From positions 44,854 to 108,853 of the forward strand of contig CANMCF010000016.1 of NCBI GenBank assembly GCA_947496215.1: a DNA stretch of 64,000 bases, given 5' to 3'. This document shows, in pieces, positions 17,480-26,931 of this stretch (the first letter of the stretch is position 1; every line of letters starts with the position of its first letter). Under the pieces are notes generated by a model that was not told where the DNA came from, made no database searches, and saw nothing but the letters and a program-made list of their open reading frames with translations. Position numbers and translations under genes: made by a program. The stretch comes from an uncultured Bizionia sp. (GTDB lineage Bacteria > Bacteroidota > Bacteroidia > Flavobacteriales > Flavobacteriaceae).

Positions 17480-18376
17480 CTATGCCTCATCAAACAACGA
17501 CGAAGACAAGTACCTGTCTCCTCTATCACAAACAATGGCTACTACGACACCTTCCTCAATGGTTTCAATAAGCTTCAAGGCTGTGGCTACTGCTCCCCCA
17601 CTACTCATTCCTGCAAAAACACCTTCTTGCTTCGCCAGTTTTTGCGTCATTGCCTTTGCTTCTTCTTCACTCACTTCAATAACCCGATCGACTTTGGAAC
17701 GATCAAAAATCGTAGGCACATAATCTGGGGACCATTTCCTAATGCCTGGTATTCTCGATCCATCTTCAGGTTGCGCTCCTACTATGGTGATTGCTTTGTT
17801 TTTTTCTTTCAAATAAGTCGATGTTCCCATTATTGTTCCCGTAGTTCCCATTGCAGAAACGAAATGTGTCACCTTGCCATTGGTATCCTTCCAAATTTCC
17901 GGCCCCGTAGTTTTGTAATGGGCTTTCCAATTGTCTTCATTTTCAAATTGGTTCAATAACAAGTAGCCTTCCTCGTCCCTCATACGAAAGGCAACATCTC
18001 TTGATCCTTCTATTCCTATATCTGAAGGTGTAAGTATGACCTTTGCTCCATAGGCTTGCATTGTCTTTACGCGTTCTTCGGTTGAATTCTCTGGCATTAC
18101 CAAAGAAATGTCTAGCCCGAACAGTTTAGAGACGTAAGCCAATGCAATTCCCGTATTTCCGCTTGTCGCTTCAACCAAACGCCCTCCTTTTTTTATGTCT
18201 CCCCGTTTTAAGGCCTCGGCCACCATATTGTATACAGGCCTATCTTTTACACTTCCTCCAGGATTGTTGCCTTCTAATTTCAATAGAAGCTTCACATTCT
18301 TTTTGGAAACCAAGCTTTCTGCTTCTATCAAGGGCGTGTTCCCAATTTGACCTAATATTCCTTTTTCTTTCGACAT
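17480..18376 (-). CDS. cysM: Cysteine synthase B (O-acetylserine sulfhydrylase)
   Basis: 298 residues from ATG 18376 (MSKEKGILGQIGNTPL). The ATG overlaps the cysE stop as TAATG, which fixes the start over an in-frame upstream Met. The PLP Lys is in NNPGGSVKDRP, the substrate loop is EATSGNTGIA, and the phosphate-binding loop is GTTGTIMGT. It condenses O-acetylserine with sulfide, or thiosulfate for CysM-type enzymes, to give cysteine. The ending GDRYLSSSLF is typical of CysM. It closes the sulfate-assimilation gene run. Confidence 0.94.
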   Translation of the reverse strand: MSKEKGILGQIGNTPLIEAESLVSKKNVKLLLKLEGNNPGGSVKDRPVYNMVAEALKRGDIKKGGRLVEATSGNTGIALAYVSKLFGLDISLVMPENSTEERVKTMQAYGAKVILTPSDIGIEGSRDVAFRMRDEEGYLLLNQFENEDNWKAHYKTTGPEIWKDTNGKVTHFVSAMGTTGTIMGTSTYLKEKNKAITIVGAQPEDGSRIPGIRKWSPDYVPTIFDRSKVDRVIEVSEEEAKAMTQKLAKQEGVFAGMSSGGAVATALKLIETIEEGVVVAIVCDRGDRYLSSSLFDEA

Positions 18377-19137
18377 TATTTCTTTGAGCTTATCTTTATT
18401 TCCGATTGATAGGTTACCAATGCATTTTCTGGTACAGATTGTGTTATCCATACATTGGCTCCTATAGTACTATTTGCTCCTATTACGATATCACCTCCCA
18501 GTACCGTTGCGTTGGCATAGATGGTAACATTTTTTTCTATCGTGGGGTGTCGTTTGGTCTCAGACAAACTTTTCTTTACTTGCAACCCTCCCAAAGTCAC
18601 ACCTTGGTATATCTTCACGTTTTCTTTTATTATTGCTGTTTCTCCAATTACGATACCAGTTCCATGGTCTATGAAAAAAGAGCTTCCAATGGTTGCCCCT
18701 GGATGAATGTCTATTCCTGTTATCCCGTGTACATATTCGCTCATCATTCGAGCTATCACATAGGCTTTGAGTTTGTACAAAGCATTGCTCAATCTATATA
18801 TGGCTATGGCATGAAACCCAGGATAGGCAAGATATACCTCATCAAGGCTTTTGGTCGCAGGATCGTTTTGTTCTATTGCCAAGGCATCCAGATTCAATTT
18901 GTCCCTGATTTCTGGAAATTGACTTTTGAACATCTCCCATAATATCTTGGCGTTTTTGATTTCCAAGGATTTTGTTATGTTGAAAAACAAATCCTTGATG
19001 GATTCATTATGTTTCCTACTGTATTCCTTGTCAAACAGTGCATAAAAAAGCTTTTTAGTAAATTTCTTTACATCATCTTTTAAACAAACCTTATAACTTT
19101 TAACGGCTATTGCTTCTTCTTTTGAAAGCATATTCAT
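18376..19137 (-). CDS. cysE: Serine O-acetyltransferase
   Basis: 253 residues. It makes O-acetylserine from serine and acetyl-CoA, the carbon skeleton for cysteine. A helical N-terminal domain (about 1-130) is followed by a left-handed beta helix of hexapeptide repeats (IDIHPGATIGSSFFIDHGTGIVIGE, split here at its active-site His in DHGTG). The final NALVTYQSEIKISSKK is short and lacks the C-terminal Ile tail used by many CysE to bind cysteine synthase. Overlaps cysM by one base. Confidence 0.94.
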   Translation of the reverse strand: MNMLSKEEAIAVKSYKVCLKDDVKKFTKKLFYALFDKEYSRKHNESIKDLFFNITKSLEIKNAKILWEMFKSQFPEIRDKLNLDALAIEQNDPATKSLDEVYLAYPGFHAIAIYRLSNALYKLKAYVIARMMSEYVHGITGIDIHPGATIGSSFFIDHGTGIVIGETAIIKENVKIYQGVTLGGLQVKKSLSETKRHPTIEKNVTIYANATVLGGDIVIGANSTIGANVWITQSVPENALVTYQSEIKISSKK

Positions 19138-19146
19138 TTTTTTGGT

Positions 19147-19476
19147 TTATGATTCCGGAGCTAGTACTACTTCTAATTCATTCAATTGTTCAGTGATTGG
19201 TATTTGACAGCCCAATCGACTATTGTCCTTGACATTGAATGCTTCAGACAACATTGCCTCTTCTTCATCTCCTTTTTCCAAAAGATCGTGATTGGATTCC
19301 ACATAACATTGGCAAGAGGCACACATTGCCATCCCTCCACAGACCCCAATCGTTCCTTCCGGTGCCAATTCATAGGACCTTACGACCTCCATTAGGTTCA
19401 TTGCCATATCGGTTGGCGCCAACACCTCATGTCGGACACCTTCCCTATCTGTTATGTACATTGTAACATCTTCCAT
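19147..19476 (-). CDS. [2Fe-2S] ferredoxin, adrenodoxin type
   Basis: 109 residues. The cluster ligands are CGGMAMCASC followed by the fourth Cys in SRLGCQIPI, the C-x5-C-x2-C...C pattern of vertebrate/bacterial-type ferredoxins. Its gene is directly next to a thioredoxin reductase-like ferredoxin reductase (the stop of that gene is at the adjacent base) and lies in the sulfite reductase cluster. It is therefore the likely electron donor to the ferredoxin-type sulfite reductase at 21903-23999 (inference from context). Confidence 0.92.
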   Translation of the reverse strand: MEDVTMYITDREGVRHEVLAPTDMAMNLMEVVRSYELAPEGTIGVCGGMAMCASCQCYVESNHDLLEKGDEEEAMLSEAFNVKDNSRLGCQIPITEQLNELEVVLAPES

Positions 19477-20526
19477 CTATACTATGGCTTTTACAATTGC
19501 TTTTGGTGCTTCTTTACGTGTCCCATCAAAGCCATCTATACCACTTACCGTCGTATATTTTAGCACATATTTCTTACCAGGATTCAAGATCTTGTATGCA
19601 GATTGACACATCAGTGTCGCCTCATGGAACCCACAAAGAATAAGTTTCAATTTACCTTCATAGGTATTGACATCTCCAATGGCGAAAATACCGGGAATGT
19701 TTGTTTGGTAGTCCAGAGTATCCACCTTTATTGCATTCTTTTCGATCTCCAATCCCCAATTTCCAATAGGCCCCAATTTTGGAGACAATCCAAACAATGG
19801 TATAAAGTAATCCGTTTCTATTAATTGTTCTTCTTCTCCTTTGATTACGGTTATTCCTTCTATATGATTTTCACCATGCAATGCAGATACCTCAGCTGGT
19901 GTTATCAAGTTTATTTTATTCAGCAATTTCAATTCCTGCACTTTTTCAACAGAATCCAAAGCGCCTCTAAACTCATTTCTTCTATGGATCAGGGTCACTT
20001 CCGAAGCGACATCTGCCAAAAAAATACTCCAATCCAAGGCAGAATCCCCTCCACCTGCAATGACAACTTTCTTATCTCTATAGACTTCCGGGTCCTTGAT
20101 AAAGTAGTTAACCCCCTTGTCCTCATATTTCTCAATATTCTCCAACTTGGGCTTTCTTGGTTCAAAACTTCCCAAGCCTCCTGCTATGGCAACAATAGGT
20201 GCTTGATGCTTGGTCCCTTTGTTAGTGGTTACGATAAAACTCCCGTCTTCTTGTTTCTCTATGGTTTCCGCTCTTTCACCCAAAGTGAATCCTGGTTCGA
20301 ATTGTTTTCCTTGCTCCAATAGATTGCTAGTTAGATCTCCTGCCAACACTTCTGGAAATCCAGGAATGTCATAAATTGGTTTTTTGGGATATAATTCGGA
20401 GCATTGGCCACCAGGTTGAGGCAAAGCATCTATTAAATGGCACTTCAACTTTAACAGTCCTGCTTCAAAAACGGTAAATAAACCTGTTGGCCCTGCTCCG
20501 ATTATTAATATATCTGTTTTAATCAT
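19477..20526 (-). CDS. Thioredoxin reductase-like ferredoxin-NADP+ reductase
   Basis: 349 residues. N-terminal FAD-binding GAGPTGLFTVFEAG, central NAD(P)H-binding GGGDSALDWSIFLA, and the second FAD motif GIFAIGDVNTYEGK. There is no CxxC redox pair, which separates it from true thioredoxin reductases and fits the YumC/TrxR-like ferredoxin reductase group. It probably reduces the adjacent ferredoxin with NADPH to drive sulfite reduction. Start and stop abut the neighbours closely. Confidence 0.9.
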   Translation of the reverse strand: MIKTDILIIGAGPTGLFTVFEAGLLKLKCHLIDALPQPGGQCSELYPKKPIYDIPGFPEVLAGDLTSNLLEQGKQFEPGFTLGERAETIEKQEDGSFIVTTNKGTKHQAPIVAIAGGLGSFEPRKPKLENIEKYEDKGVNYFIKDPEVYRDKKVVIAGGGDSALDWSIFLADVASEVTLIHRRNEFRGALDSVEKVQELKLLNKINLITPAEVSALHGENHIEGITVIKGEEEQLIETDYFIPLFGLSPKLGPIGNWGLEIEKNAIKVDTLDYQTNIPGIFAIGDVNTYEGKLKLILCGFHEATLMCQSAYKILNPGKKYVLKYTTVSGIDGFDGTRKEAPKAIVKAIV

Positions 20527-20530
20527 TGTA

Positions 20531-21109
20531 TTATACTTTTTCTACTAAACCTTTAGTAAATTCATTTAATGTTTCGACTCTTTGTTCGAAATTTCCTTTT
20601 ATTGTTTTTCTATACTTATTTAGGTTTTTAACCAAATCATCTATGTTTTCCGGAATGACATCTTCGAAAAACTGTCGCAAACGTTTTGCAGTCGTTGGAG
20701 ACTTCCCATTTGTCGAAATACCTATTTTCACATTCCCCTTCGTAACGATGCCCCCCATATAAAAATCACAATATGGCGGATTGTCCGCTACATTTACCAG
20801 CTTCCCTAGTACGCTACAGTCCTCATAGACCTGAAGATTTACTTCCGAAACATTAGTCGTTGCGATTACAATATGCTTGCCTTTTAAATATGTTTCTTCA
20901 TAGCTTCCCTCAATCATCGTGACATCTCCTTTCTCTGCAACATCCATAGTACCCTTCCTATATCTCGGCGCTATCATCGTCACTTTTGCATCTGGACTGG
21001 ACTTGAGCAGAAATGTCAATTTTTCTTCTGCTACGTATCCACCTCCCACGATCAAGACCTCTAGACTTTTAAGCTTTAAAAATATCGGGTATAGATTGTT
21101 TCTTTCCAT
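20531..21109 (-). CDS. Precorrin-2 dehydrogenase / sirohydrochlorin ferrochelatase
   Basis: 192 residues, equivalent to the N-terminal half of CysG or yeast Met8. The NAD-binding motif is VLIVGGGYVAEEKL, and the segment NVADNPPYCDFYMGGIV holds the conserved Asp used in both activities, followed by ISTNGKSPTTAKRLR. It oxidises precorrin-2 and inserts iron to make siroheme for the neighbouring sulfite reductase. The methyltransferase half is encoded separately just upstream, so CysG is split here. Confidence 0.93.
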   Translation of the reverse strand: MERNNLYPIFLKLKSLEVLIVGGGYVAEEKLTFLLKSSPDAKVTMIAPRYRKGTMDVAEKGDVTMIEGSYEETYLKGKHIVIATTNVSEVNLQVYEDCSVLGKLVNVADNPPYCDFYMGGIVTKGNVKIGISTNGKSPTTAKRLRQFFEDVIPENIDDLVKNLNKYRKTIKGNFEQRVETLNEFTKGLVEKV

Positions 21110-21116
21110 AGCTCTA

Positions 21117-21893
21117 CTATGCTAAAGCGGTTGTTATCATTACTTCCTTGCACACTGCATCCAACTCCACCCTTTCTTTGACAACTTCTCCTATTATTAT
21201 AATTGCTGGTGATGACAATTGTTTGTTCTCAACAATCTCTTCTATGTTCCGTATTGTTCCTATTCCGAACTTCTCATCTTTCGTTGTTCCATTTTGAATG
21301 ATTGCAATTGCCATACCCTGTTTTCCTTCCAATGAGAATATCTTGACTATTTCCGAGAGCTTCCCCATTCCCATTAAGATTACAACTGTTGCCGTCGATT
21401 TTGCTGCCAAGGCAACGTCCCCAGAAATCTGATGTGATTTAGTAGTACCGGTGATGACCCAAAAGCTCTCCGATGCTCCTCTTTTTGTCAAAGGGATTCC
21501 TTGATATGCAGGAACAGCAGCCGATGATGAGATACCTGGGACGACATTGGCCAATATGCCATATGGTCGTACATATTCTATCTCTTCTGCACCACGCCCA
21601 AATATAAAAGGATCTCCCCCTTTCAAGCGTACCACATGCCCTGAACTCAATGCCCTATTTACGATGAGCTCATTTATTTGTTCTTGTTGATAGGCATAAC
21701 AACCTTTTCGTTTTCCTACGAATATCTGCTCTGCCTTTGGAGATGCATATTCCAACAAGACGTCGTTTACCAAAGCATCGTATAAAATGACATTTGCCGA
21801 CTTTATTACTTTTATTGCTTTTATGGTTATTAATTCTGGATCTCCTGGTCCTGCTCCTACTATTGTCAATCTAGGTGTGATCATTGCTTCCAA
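21117..21893 (-). CDS. cobA: Uroporphyrinogen-III C-methyltransferase
   Basis: 258 residues. SAM-dependent methylation of uroporphyrinogen III at C-2 and C-7 gives precorrin-2. Motifs are VGAGPGDPELITIKA at the N-terminus, RLKGGDPFIFGRGAEE and VPGISSS, all characteristic. Together with the next gene it supplies siroheme. It may start at METAM-type MEAMITPRL or MITPRL; the first gives a standard N-terminus. It is 9 bases downstream of the sulfite reductase gene. Confidence 0.95.
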   Translation of the reverse strand: MEAMITPRLTIVGAGPGDPELITIKAIKVIKSANVILYDALVNDVLLEYASPKAEQIFVGKRKGCYAYQQEQINELIVNRALSSGHVVRLKGGDPFIFGRGAEEIEYVRPYGILANVVPGISSSAAVPAYQGIPLTKRGASESFWVITGTTKSHQISGDVALAAKSTATVVILMGMGKLSEIVKIFSLEGKQGMAIAIIQNGTTKDEKFGIGTIRNIEEIVENKQLSSPAIIIIGEVVKERVELDAVCKEVMITTALA

Positions 21894-21902
21894 GTTTTGA
21901 GT

Positions 21903-23999
21903 TTAGCGTACCGCTTCAGCAACATCTGCCGATCTGAATGCTCTAACTATTGTTAAAAATTCCTCTGCGCTGTTTATGTAATTTACCGCAAAGTCCTCTG
22001 TTGGTGGATATACCTTGATTTGATAAATCAAATCTGAAAAACTGGTTCCTAATTCAACTTTTTTGTTTTCAACGAACAATTCATCAAACTGGCTTATGAT
22101 TCCTGCTTGTGTATTTGTCTTTACGTTCTCTGACAACAATATTGCTTTCGCAGAGTTCACCATAGACCTGTAAGACTCATATATGGCACTGGAATATACC
22201 TTGTTGCCAAATGCCGTTTTGGCTTCTTCTATTTTTTCTTCGCTTTCCAGAAACAAGGTCTCGATCAAATCGATGACAACTCCTGCACACTCGCCTATTC
22301 CTATGGCCTTGACGTAAACTTCTTCGGTTCCCCAATCTATGAAATCTTCCTGAGTCAGATTTCCTATGCTTGATAGGTCTGTTAATAGTTCATAGAAGTA
22401 TTTCTCTCCCTTTTCTTGGTAATACTCCACGAATTTTTTAGTCCCGGCATTGGCTTCAAAATCATTGAAAATTCGTCGTAAGGCTTCTGGGCCTCTTCTA
22501 CTTGGAATCTTCACAACCTTATCTGCAAAATGGGCTTTCCCATTCCCCAAGTTTCCTCCTCCCAAAAGAACTTGCAACGCAGGGACTATTAATTTATCCT
22601 TTGTACGAATGGACATGCCTTGAAAGCCAATATTGGCCATATTGTGTTGTCCACAAGCATTCATACAACCACTTATCTTTATTACCAAATCCGTGTTTTC
22701 CAGATATTGAGGGTATTCTGTTTTAATGACACGTTCCAATTCTTCTGCTATTCCTGTACTACTTGCTATTCCCAAATTGCAGGTATCTGTTCCTGGACAG
22801 GCTGTAATGTCCACGGCTTTGTTATACCCGAGTTCTACAAATCCTAGTTTCTCAAGTTCCAAGTAGAAGAAAGGAAGCAAATCCTCCTTAACAAACGGAA
22901 TCAATATGTTCTGTCTTAATGTCAATCGAATCTCCCCTGCTGCATAAGTTTCCACCAAGTCAGCCAAAAGTCTAGCCTTGTCCGTATAGAAATCCCCGAG
23001 CAACACTTTAATTCCAATGGCAACAAAACCTTCTTGTTTTTGTTTTACTATGTTAGTTGACTTCCATTGGTCGAAAGCCTTTTGATTCTTTATTTCAACT
23101 TCAGGTGTTTTCACCTCTACTGGAATCGATGCAGTGTAATCGGTTTCATCGATTGCCACGGTTTTTAACTCTATTGCATTTTGTTCTTCTTCAACCAGTT
23201 TTTTAAACCCTTCCAAACCTATGTCCTTTATCAAGAACTTCAACCTAGCCTTGGCTCTACTCTTACGTTCTCCATAACGATCAAATACTCTTAGAGCGCC
23301 TTCCATTAAAGGTATTATCTTGTCCGAAGCCAAAAACTCATACAATTCATCCGCGTGTCGAGGTTGTGAACCCAATCCACCTCCCAACATTACTTTGAAG
23401 CCCTTTACTCCATTTTCTATCTTTGCAATGAAACCTAAGTCATGCATATATGACAAACCTGTATCTTCGTCCGTAGCTGAAAAAGACACTTTGAACTTTC
23501 GTCCCAACTCTTGGCAAACTGGATGACGCAAGAAAAAACGAAATACGGCATCTGCATAGGGTGAGACATCAAATGGTTCATTTGGATCTACCCCAGCTGT
23601 TTCACTCGCTGTAACATTACGAACGGTGTTTCCACAGGCTTCTCTCAAAGTCACATTATCCCTTTCTAACTCTGCCCACAGTTCTGGAGTACGATTTAGG
23701 TCGACATAGTGAATTTGTATGTCTTGACGTGTAGTGATATGCAATCGACTTCTCGAATATTCATCCGACACCTCGGCAATACGTCGCAATTGATGGCTTG
23801 AAACCTTACCATAAGGCAACTTTATCCGGATCATTTGCACACCTTCTTGACGCTGCCCGTAAACTCCTCTTGCCAGTCGTAAACTCCTGAATTTTTCCTC
23901 GTCTATTTTTCCATTGTGAAAAAGCTCAATTTTGTTGGCTAATTCTATGATATCCTTTTCTACTACAGGATTTTCAATTTCTGTTCTAAAACTTTGCAT
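21903..23999 (-). CDS. sir: Ferredoxin-type sulfite reductase fused to a HEPN-like domain
   Basis: 698 residues. Residues 1-560 are a nitrite/sulfite reductase with two ferredoxin-like half domains and a siroheme-4Fe4S centre: TACPGTDTC (C-x5-C) and SGCMNAC (C-x3-C). The neighbours (siroheme synthesis, cysH, cysND) indicate sulfite rather than nitrite as substrate. The C-terminal 125 residues or so (from about 570) are an extra helical domain resembling HEPN (FGNKVYSSAIYESYRSMVNSAKAILL); the RNase-type Rx4-6H motif is not evident, as RSMVNS lacks the His. The role of this tail is unknown. Confidence 0.9.
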   Translation of the reverse strand: MQSFRTEIENPVVEKDIIELANKIELFHNGKIDEEKFRSLRLARGVYGQRQEGVQMIRIKLPYGKVSSHQLRRIAEVSDEYSRSRLHITTRQDIQIHYVDLNRTPELWAELERDNVTLREACGNTVRNVTASETAGVDPNEPFDVSPYADAVFRFFLRHPVCQELGRKFKVSFSATDEDTGLSYMHDLGFIAKIENGVKGFKVMLGGGLGSQPRHADELYEFLASDKIIPLMEGALRVFDRYGERKSRAKARLKFLIKDIGLEGFKKLVEEEQNAIELKTVAIDETDYTASIPVEVKTPEVEIKNQKAFDQWKSTNIVKQKQEGFVAIGIKVLLGDFYTDKARLLADLVETYAAGEIRLTLRQNILIPFVKEDLLPFFYLELEKLGFVELGYNKAVDITACPGTDTCNLGIASSTGIAEELERVIKTEYPQYLENTDLVIKISGCMNACGQHNMANIGFQGMSIRTKDKLIVPALQVLLGGGNLGNGKAHFADKVVKIPSRRGPEALRRIFNDFEANAGTKKFVEYYQEKGEKYFYELLTDLSSIGNLTQEDFIDWGTEEVYVKAIGIGECAGVVIDLIETLFLESEEKIEEAKTAFGNKVYSSAIYESYRSMVNSAKAILLSENVKTNTQAGIISQFDELFVENKKVELGTSFSDLIYQIKVYPPTEDFAVNYINSAEEFLTIVRAFRSADVAEAVR

Positions 24000-24049
24000 T
24001 ATTCTCCTAACCTCCCCAAAGAGCAGGTGTTTTATTTATTGAATTATAT

Positions 24050-25297
24050 TTATTGAATGAATCCTGCTCCAACCGTATTGTTGGATTGAGTATCTATTAT
24101 GATAAAAGACCCGTTGGTTCTATGTTCCTTGAAGGCATCGTAAAAAATTGGTTTGTTCAACTTAAAGGACACCGTCGCAATATCGTTCATGGTCAACGAT
24201 TTACCCCCCTCATCTATACCTGAATAATCTGGATTTATCTTATGATGAATGCTATCCACCTTTGCCAAAACCTTATTGACTCCATGTTGAACGACATATT
24301 TGCTTCCTGGTGTCAGGTTTTGCGAATCCATCCAAGAAATGGTTGCCGTGAACTGCTTGTCTATTACCGGTAAGTCATTTTCTTTGACGATCATATCTCC
24401 ACGACTAATGTTGACATCGTCTTCCAAAGTAATCAAAACTGAAGAGCGTCTAGAAGCAGTTTCTATCTTTTTATCGTAGAAATGAATGTCCTTTATTTTG
24501 GATTTCGTTTGAGAAGGTAAAACCACAATGTCATCTCCTACACTTAATTCGCCTCCATATACCTTACCTGCATAACCTCTGAAGTCATGAAAATCCTCTG
24601 TCTTGGGTCTAACTACATATTGCACTGGGAATCTTGGTGTCCCTGTATTGTATATGTCCTGCTTATCTATCCCTTCAAGATGCTGCAACAATGTCTCTCC
24701 TTGATACCATGGTGTATTCTCCGACTTGTTTACGACATTGTCTCCTTTCAATGCACTAACCGGAATGAAGGTTATATTCTGATCTTGATAGTCTCTCTTG
24801 CTCATCAATGCTTCAAAATCCGATTTGATTGCATTGTACTTCTCTTCAGAAAAATCAACTAGATCCATTTTGTTTATGGCTACTATAACCGTTTTTATCC
24901 TCAATAGATTGTTAATGAAGAAATGACGATTCGTTTGTTCGATCACTCCTTTTCTGGCATCGATCAATACAATGGCTGCTTGAGAGGTCGACGCGCCTGT
25001 AACCATGTTTCTTGTATATTCCACATGGCCAGGTGTATCTGCTATGATGTAACTTTTATTGGCAGTGGAAAAATAGATATGCGCCACATCTATTGTGATA
25101 CCTTGCTCTCTCTCTGCTACCAATCCATCTGTCGCCAATGAAAAATCCAAGTAGTCATACCCCAATTGTTGACTCTTTTTTTCTATGGCCTCGAGTTTGT
25201 CTGTCGTCAATGATTTTGTATCGTAGAGTAATCGTCCTATCAAAGTACTCTTTCCATCATCTACACTTCCTGCTGTTGCTATTTTTAATACGTCCAT
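24050..25297 (-). CDS. cysN: Sulfate adenylyltransferase subunit 1 (GTPase)
   Basis: 415 residues, an EF-Tu-like GTPase. G1 GSVDDGKSTLIGRLLYD, G3 DTPGHVEYTRNM, G4 NKMD, followed by two beta-barrel domains. With CysD it makes APS from sulfate and ATP, with GTP hydrolysis driving the reaction. The length corresponds to CysN alone; there is no C-terminal APS kinase (CysC) domain as found in CysNC/NodQ. CysD lies upstream with a 106-base gap. Confidence 0.95.
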   Translation of the reverse strand: MDVLKIATAGSVDDGKSTLIGRLLYDTKSLTTDKLEAIEKKSQQLGYDYLDFSLATDGLVAEREQGITIDVAHIYFSTANKSYIIADTPGHVEYTRNMVTGASTSQAAIVLIDARKGVIEQTNRHFFINNLLRIKTVIVAINKMDLVDFSEEKYNAIKSDFEALMSKRDYQDQNITFIPVSALKGDNVVNKSENTPWYQGETLLQHLEGIDKQDIYNTGTPRFPVQYVVRPKTEDFHDFRGYAGKVYGGELSVGDDIVVLPSQTKSKIKDIHFYDKKIETASRRSSVLITLEDDVNISRGDMIVKENDLPVIDKQFTATISWMDSQNLTPGSKYVVQHGVNKVLAKVDSIHHKINPDYSGIDEGGKSLTMNDIATVSFKLNKPIFYDAFKEHRTNGSFIIIDTQSNNTVGAGFIQ

Positions 25298-25403
25298 TTT
25301 TTTCTGCTATTTGCCTTTGGCTTGAAGCTATTGGCTTTATTCTTGTTTTTTTCAATACTGCTAATGGCTGACGGCCGAAAGCAAAATTCCTTGAAGGGAA
25401 ATT

Positions 25404-26306
25404 CTAAAAATATCCTTGTTGTTTACGTTTTTCCATCGCTGCTTCTGAGCGCTTGTCATCTATTCTTGCTCCCCTTTCGGAAATCGTGGAATCTCTAATC
25501 TCCTGAACAACGCTTACTATGTCTGATGCAGTAGATAAGACAGCTGCAGTACAACTCATATCCCCTACGGTTCTAAAGCGTACTATTCTTTCTTCTACTT
25601 CCTCATTTTCATCTCTATAGACCACCGCATCATCTGCAGACCATATTAGACCATCTCTTAAAAAGGTGGCTCTAGTATGTGCGAAATAGATGGAAGGAAT
25701 CTCTATTTGTTCTTTTTGGATATAAGACCAAACATCCAATTCCGTCCAATTGGAAATTGGGAATACACGAACATTCTGACCTAATTCTATGTTACCATTC
25801 AACATATCGAACAACTCTGGACGTTGGTTTTTTTCATCCCATTGTCCAAAATCATCACGAACGGAAAAGATTCGTTCCTTGGCTCTTGCTTTTTCCTCAT
25901 CACGTCTTGCTCCTCCAATGCAAGCATCAAACTTAAATTCCTCTATGGCATCCAAAAGTGTCGTTGTTTGCAATACATTTCGACTTGCATAACGTCCAGA
26001 TTCTTCTCTTACCTTTCCTTCATCAATGGAATCTTGAACATTTCTCACAATCAATTCCAAGCCCAATTCTTTTACCAAACGGTCTCTGAATTCTATGGTT
26101 TCAGGAAAATTATGTCCAGTATCTATATGCATTAATGGAAACGGTATCTTCGCTGGATAAAATGCTTTCTGAGCCAATCTAACCAAGGTGATGGAATCCT
26201 TTCCTCCCGAAAACAAAAGCACTGGCTTTTCAAACTGGGCAGCCACTTCTCTCATTATATATATGGCTTCGTTTTCTAACGGATTTATTTTTGATGTATC
26301 TTTCAT
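25404..26306 (-). CDS. cysD: Sulfate adenylyltransferase subunit 2
   Basis: 300 residues from ATG 26306 (MKDTSKINPLENEAIYIMRE). An upstream in-frame Met would overlap cysH and is less likely. The PP-loop is LLFSGGKDSITLVRLA, the ATP-pyrophosphatase motif. CACIGGARRDEEKAR and the C-terminal ISERGARIDDKRSEAAMEKRKQQGYF are characteristic of CysD. It is the catalytic adenylyl-transferring partner of CysN in the cytoplasm. Starts 10 bases after the cysH stop. Confidence 0.95.
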   Translation of the reverse strand: MKDTSKINPLENEAIYIMREVAAQFEKPVLLFSGGKDSITLVRLAQKAFYPAKIPFPLMHIDTGHNFPETIEFRDRLVKELGLELIVRNVQDSIDEGKVREESGRYASRNVLQTTTLLDAIEEFKFDACIGGARRDEEKARAKERIFSVRDDFGQWDEKNQRPELFDMLNGNIELGQNVRVFPISNWTELDVWSYIQKEQIEIPSIYFAHTRATFLRDGLIWSADDAVVYRDENEEVEERIVRFRTVGDMSCTAAVLSTASDIVSVVQEIRDSTISERGARIDDKRSEAAMEKRKQQGYF

Positions 26307-26316
26307 ATCTATAATC

Positions 26317-26931
26317 TTAAGCATGTAACCCACACTCTCTATTTTCTAATTGTTTTGTTGGATCAAAATATTTAAACTCGTTTGGTAAATTGTTCTCTTC
26401 CAAAAAGGTATCCAGTTCCTCATCTGTCCAATTGTAAAATGGACTTACTTTCATTACTCCATTGGCATCTTGGGAAACAACATCTATGCTGTCTCGAAAT
26501 GCCGTTTGTCCTTTTCTCAAGTTCGTGAACCAAACGTCTGGCTCGTGTTCCTTCATCGCTCTCCTAAAAGGCTCCAACTTTACTTGTTCCGTAAAATCCT
26601 TGTGCCTTGGATCCCTTATGTCTGGTATCCCCATAACGACATCCCTGTGTGAAGTTGTTTGCTTTGGCACGTATAATTGCACATTGAGATTCAATGTTTC
26701 AATAAGCTCTTCTGCATGTCTGTATGTATTGGGGGTATTGTACCCGGTATCACACCAAATCACCTTTATGTCTTCTTTTACCTGATTTGTCAATTTCAAA
26801 ATTGCCGCCTCATAGGGTCTGAAATTTGTGGTAACAACCGGTTCTTTAGAAAAAGCTATTGCCCATTCCACTATCTCCAAAGGTGTTCTCCCCTCTAATT
26901 CCTTGTTTACCTCTTTTAAATTCAATGCCAT
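26317..26931 (-). CDS. cysH: Phosphoadenylyl-sulfate reductase
   Basis: 204 residues from ATG 26931, which overlaps the preceding stop as TAATG. The PP-loop-like region (VVTTNFRPYEAAIL) and the C-terminal catalytic Cys in ECGLHA are present. It reduces PAPS (or APS) to sulfite with thioredoxin. The extra CC...CxxC cysteines that hold the 4Fe-4S cluster of APS reductases are absent: only two Cys occur in the protein. By motif it should therefore use PAPS, yet no APS kinase gene lies in this cluster. Confidence 0.92.
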   Translation of the reverse strand: MALNLKEVNKELEGRTPLEIVEWAIAFSKEPVVTTNFRPYEAAILKLTNQVKEDIKVIWCDTGYNTPNTYRHAEELIETLNLNVQLYVPKQTTSHRDVVMGIPDIRDPRHKDFTEQVKLEPFRRAMKEHEPDVWFTNLRKGQTAFRDSIDVVSQDANGVMKVSPFYNWTDEELDTFLEENNLPNEFKYFDPTKQLENRECGLHA

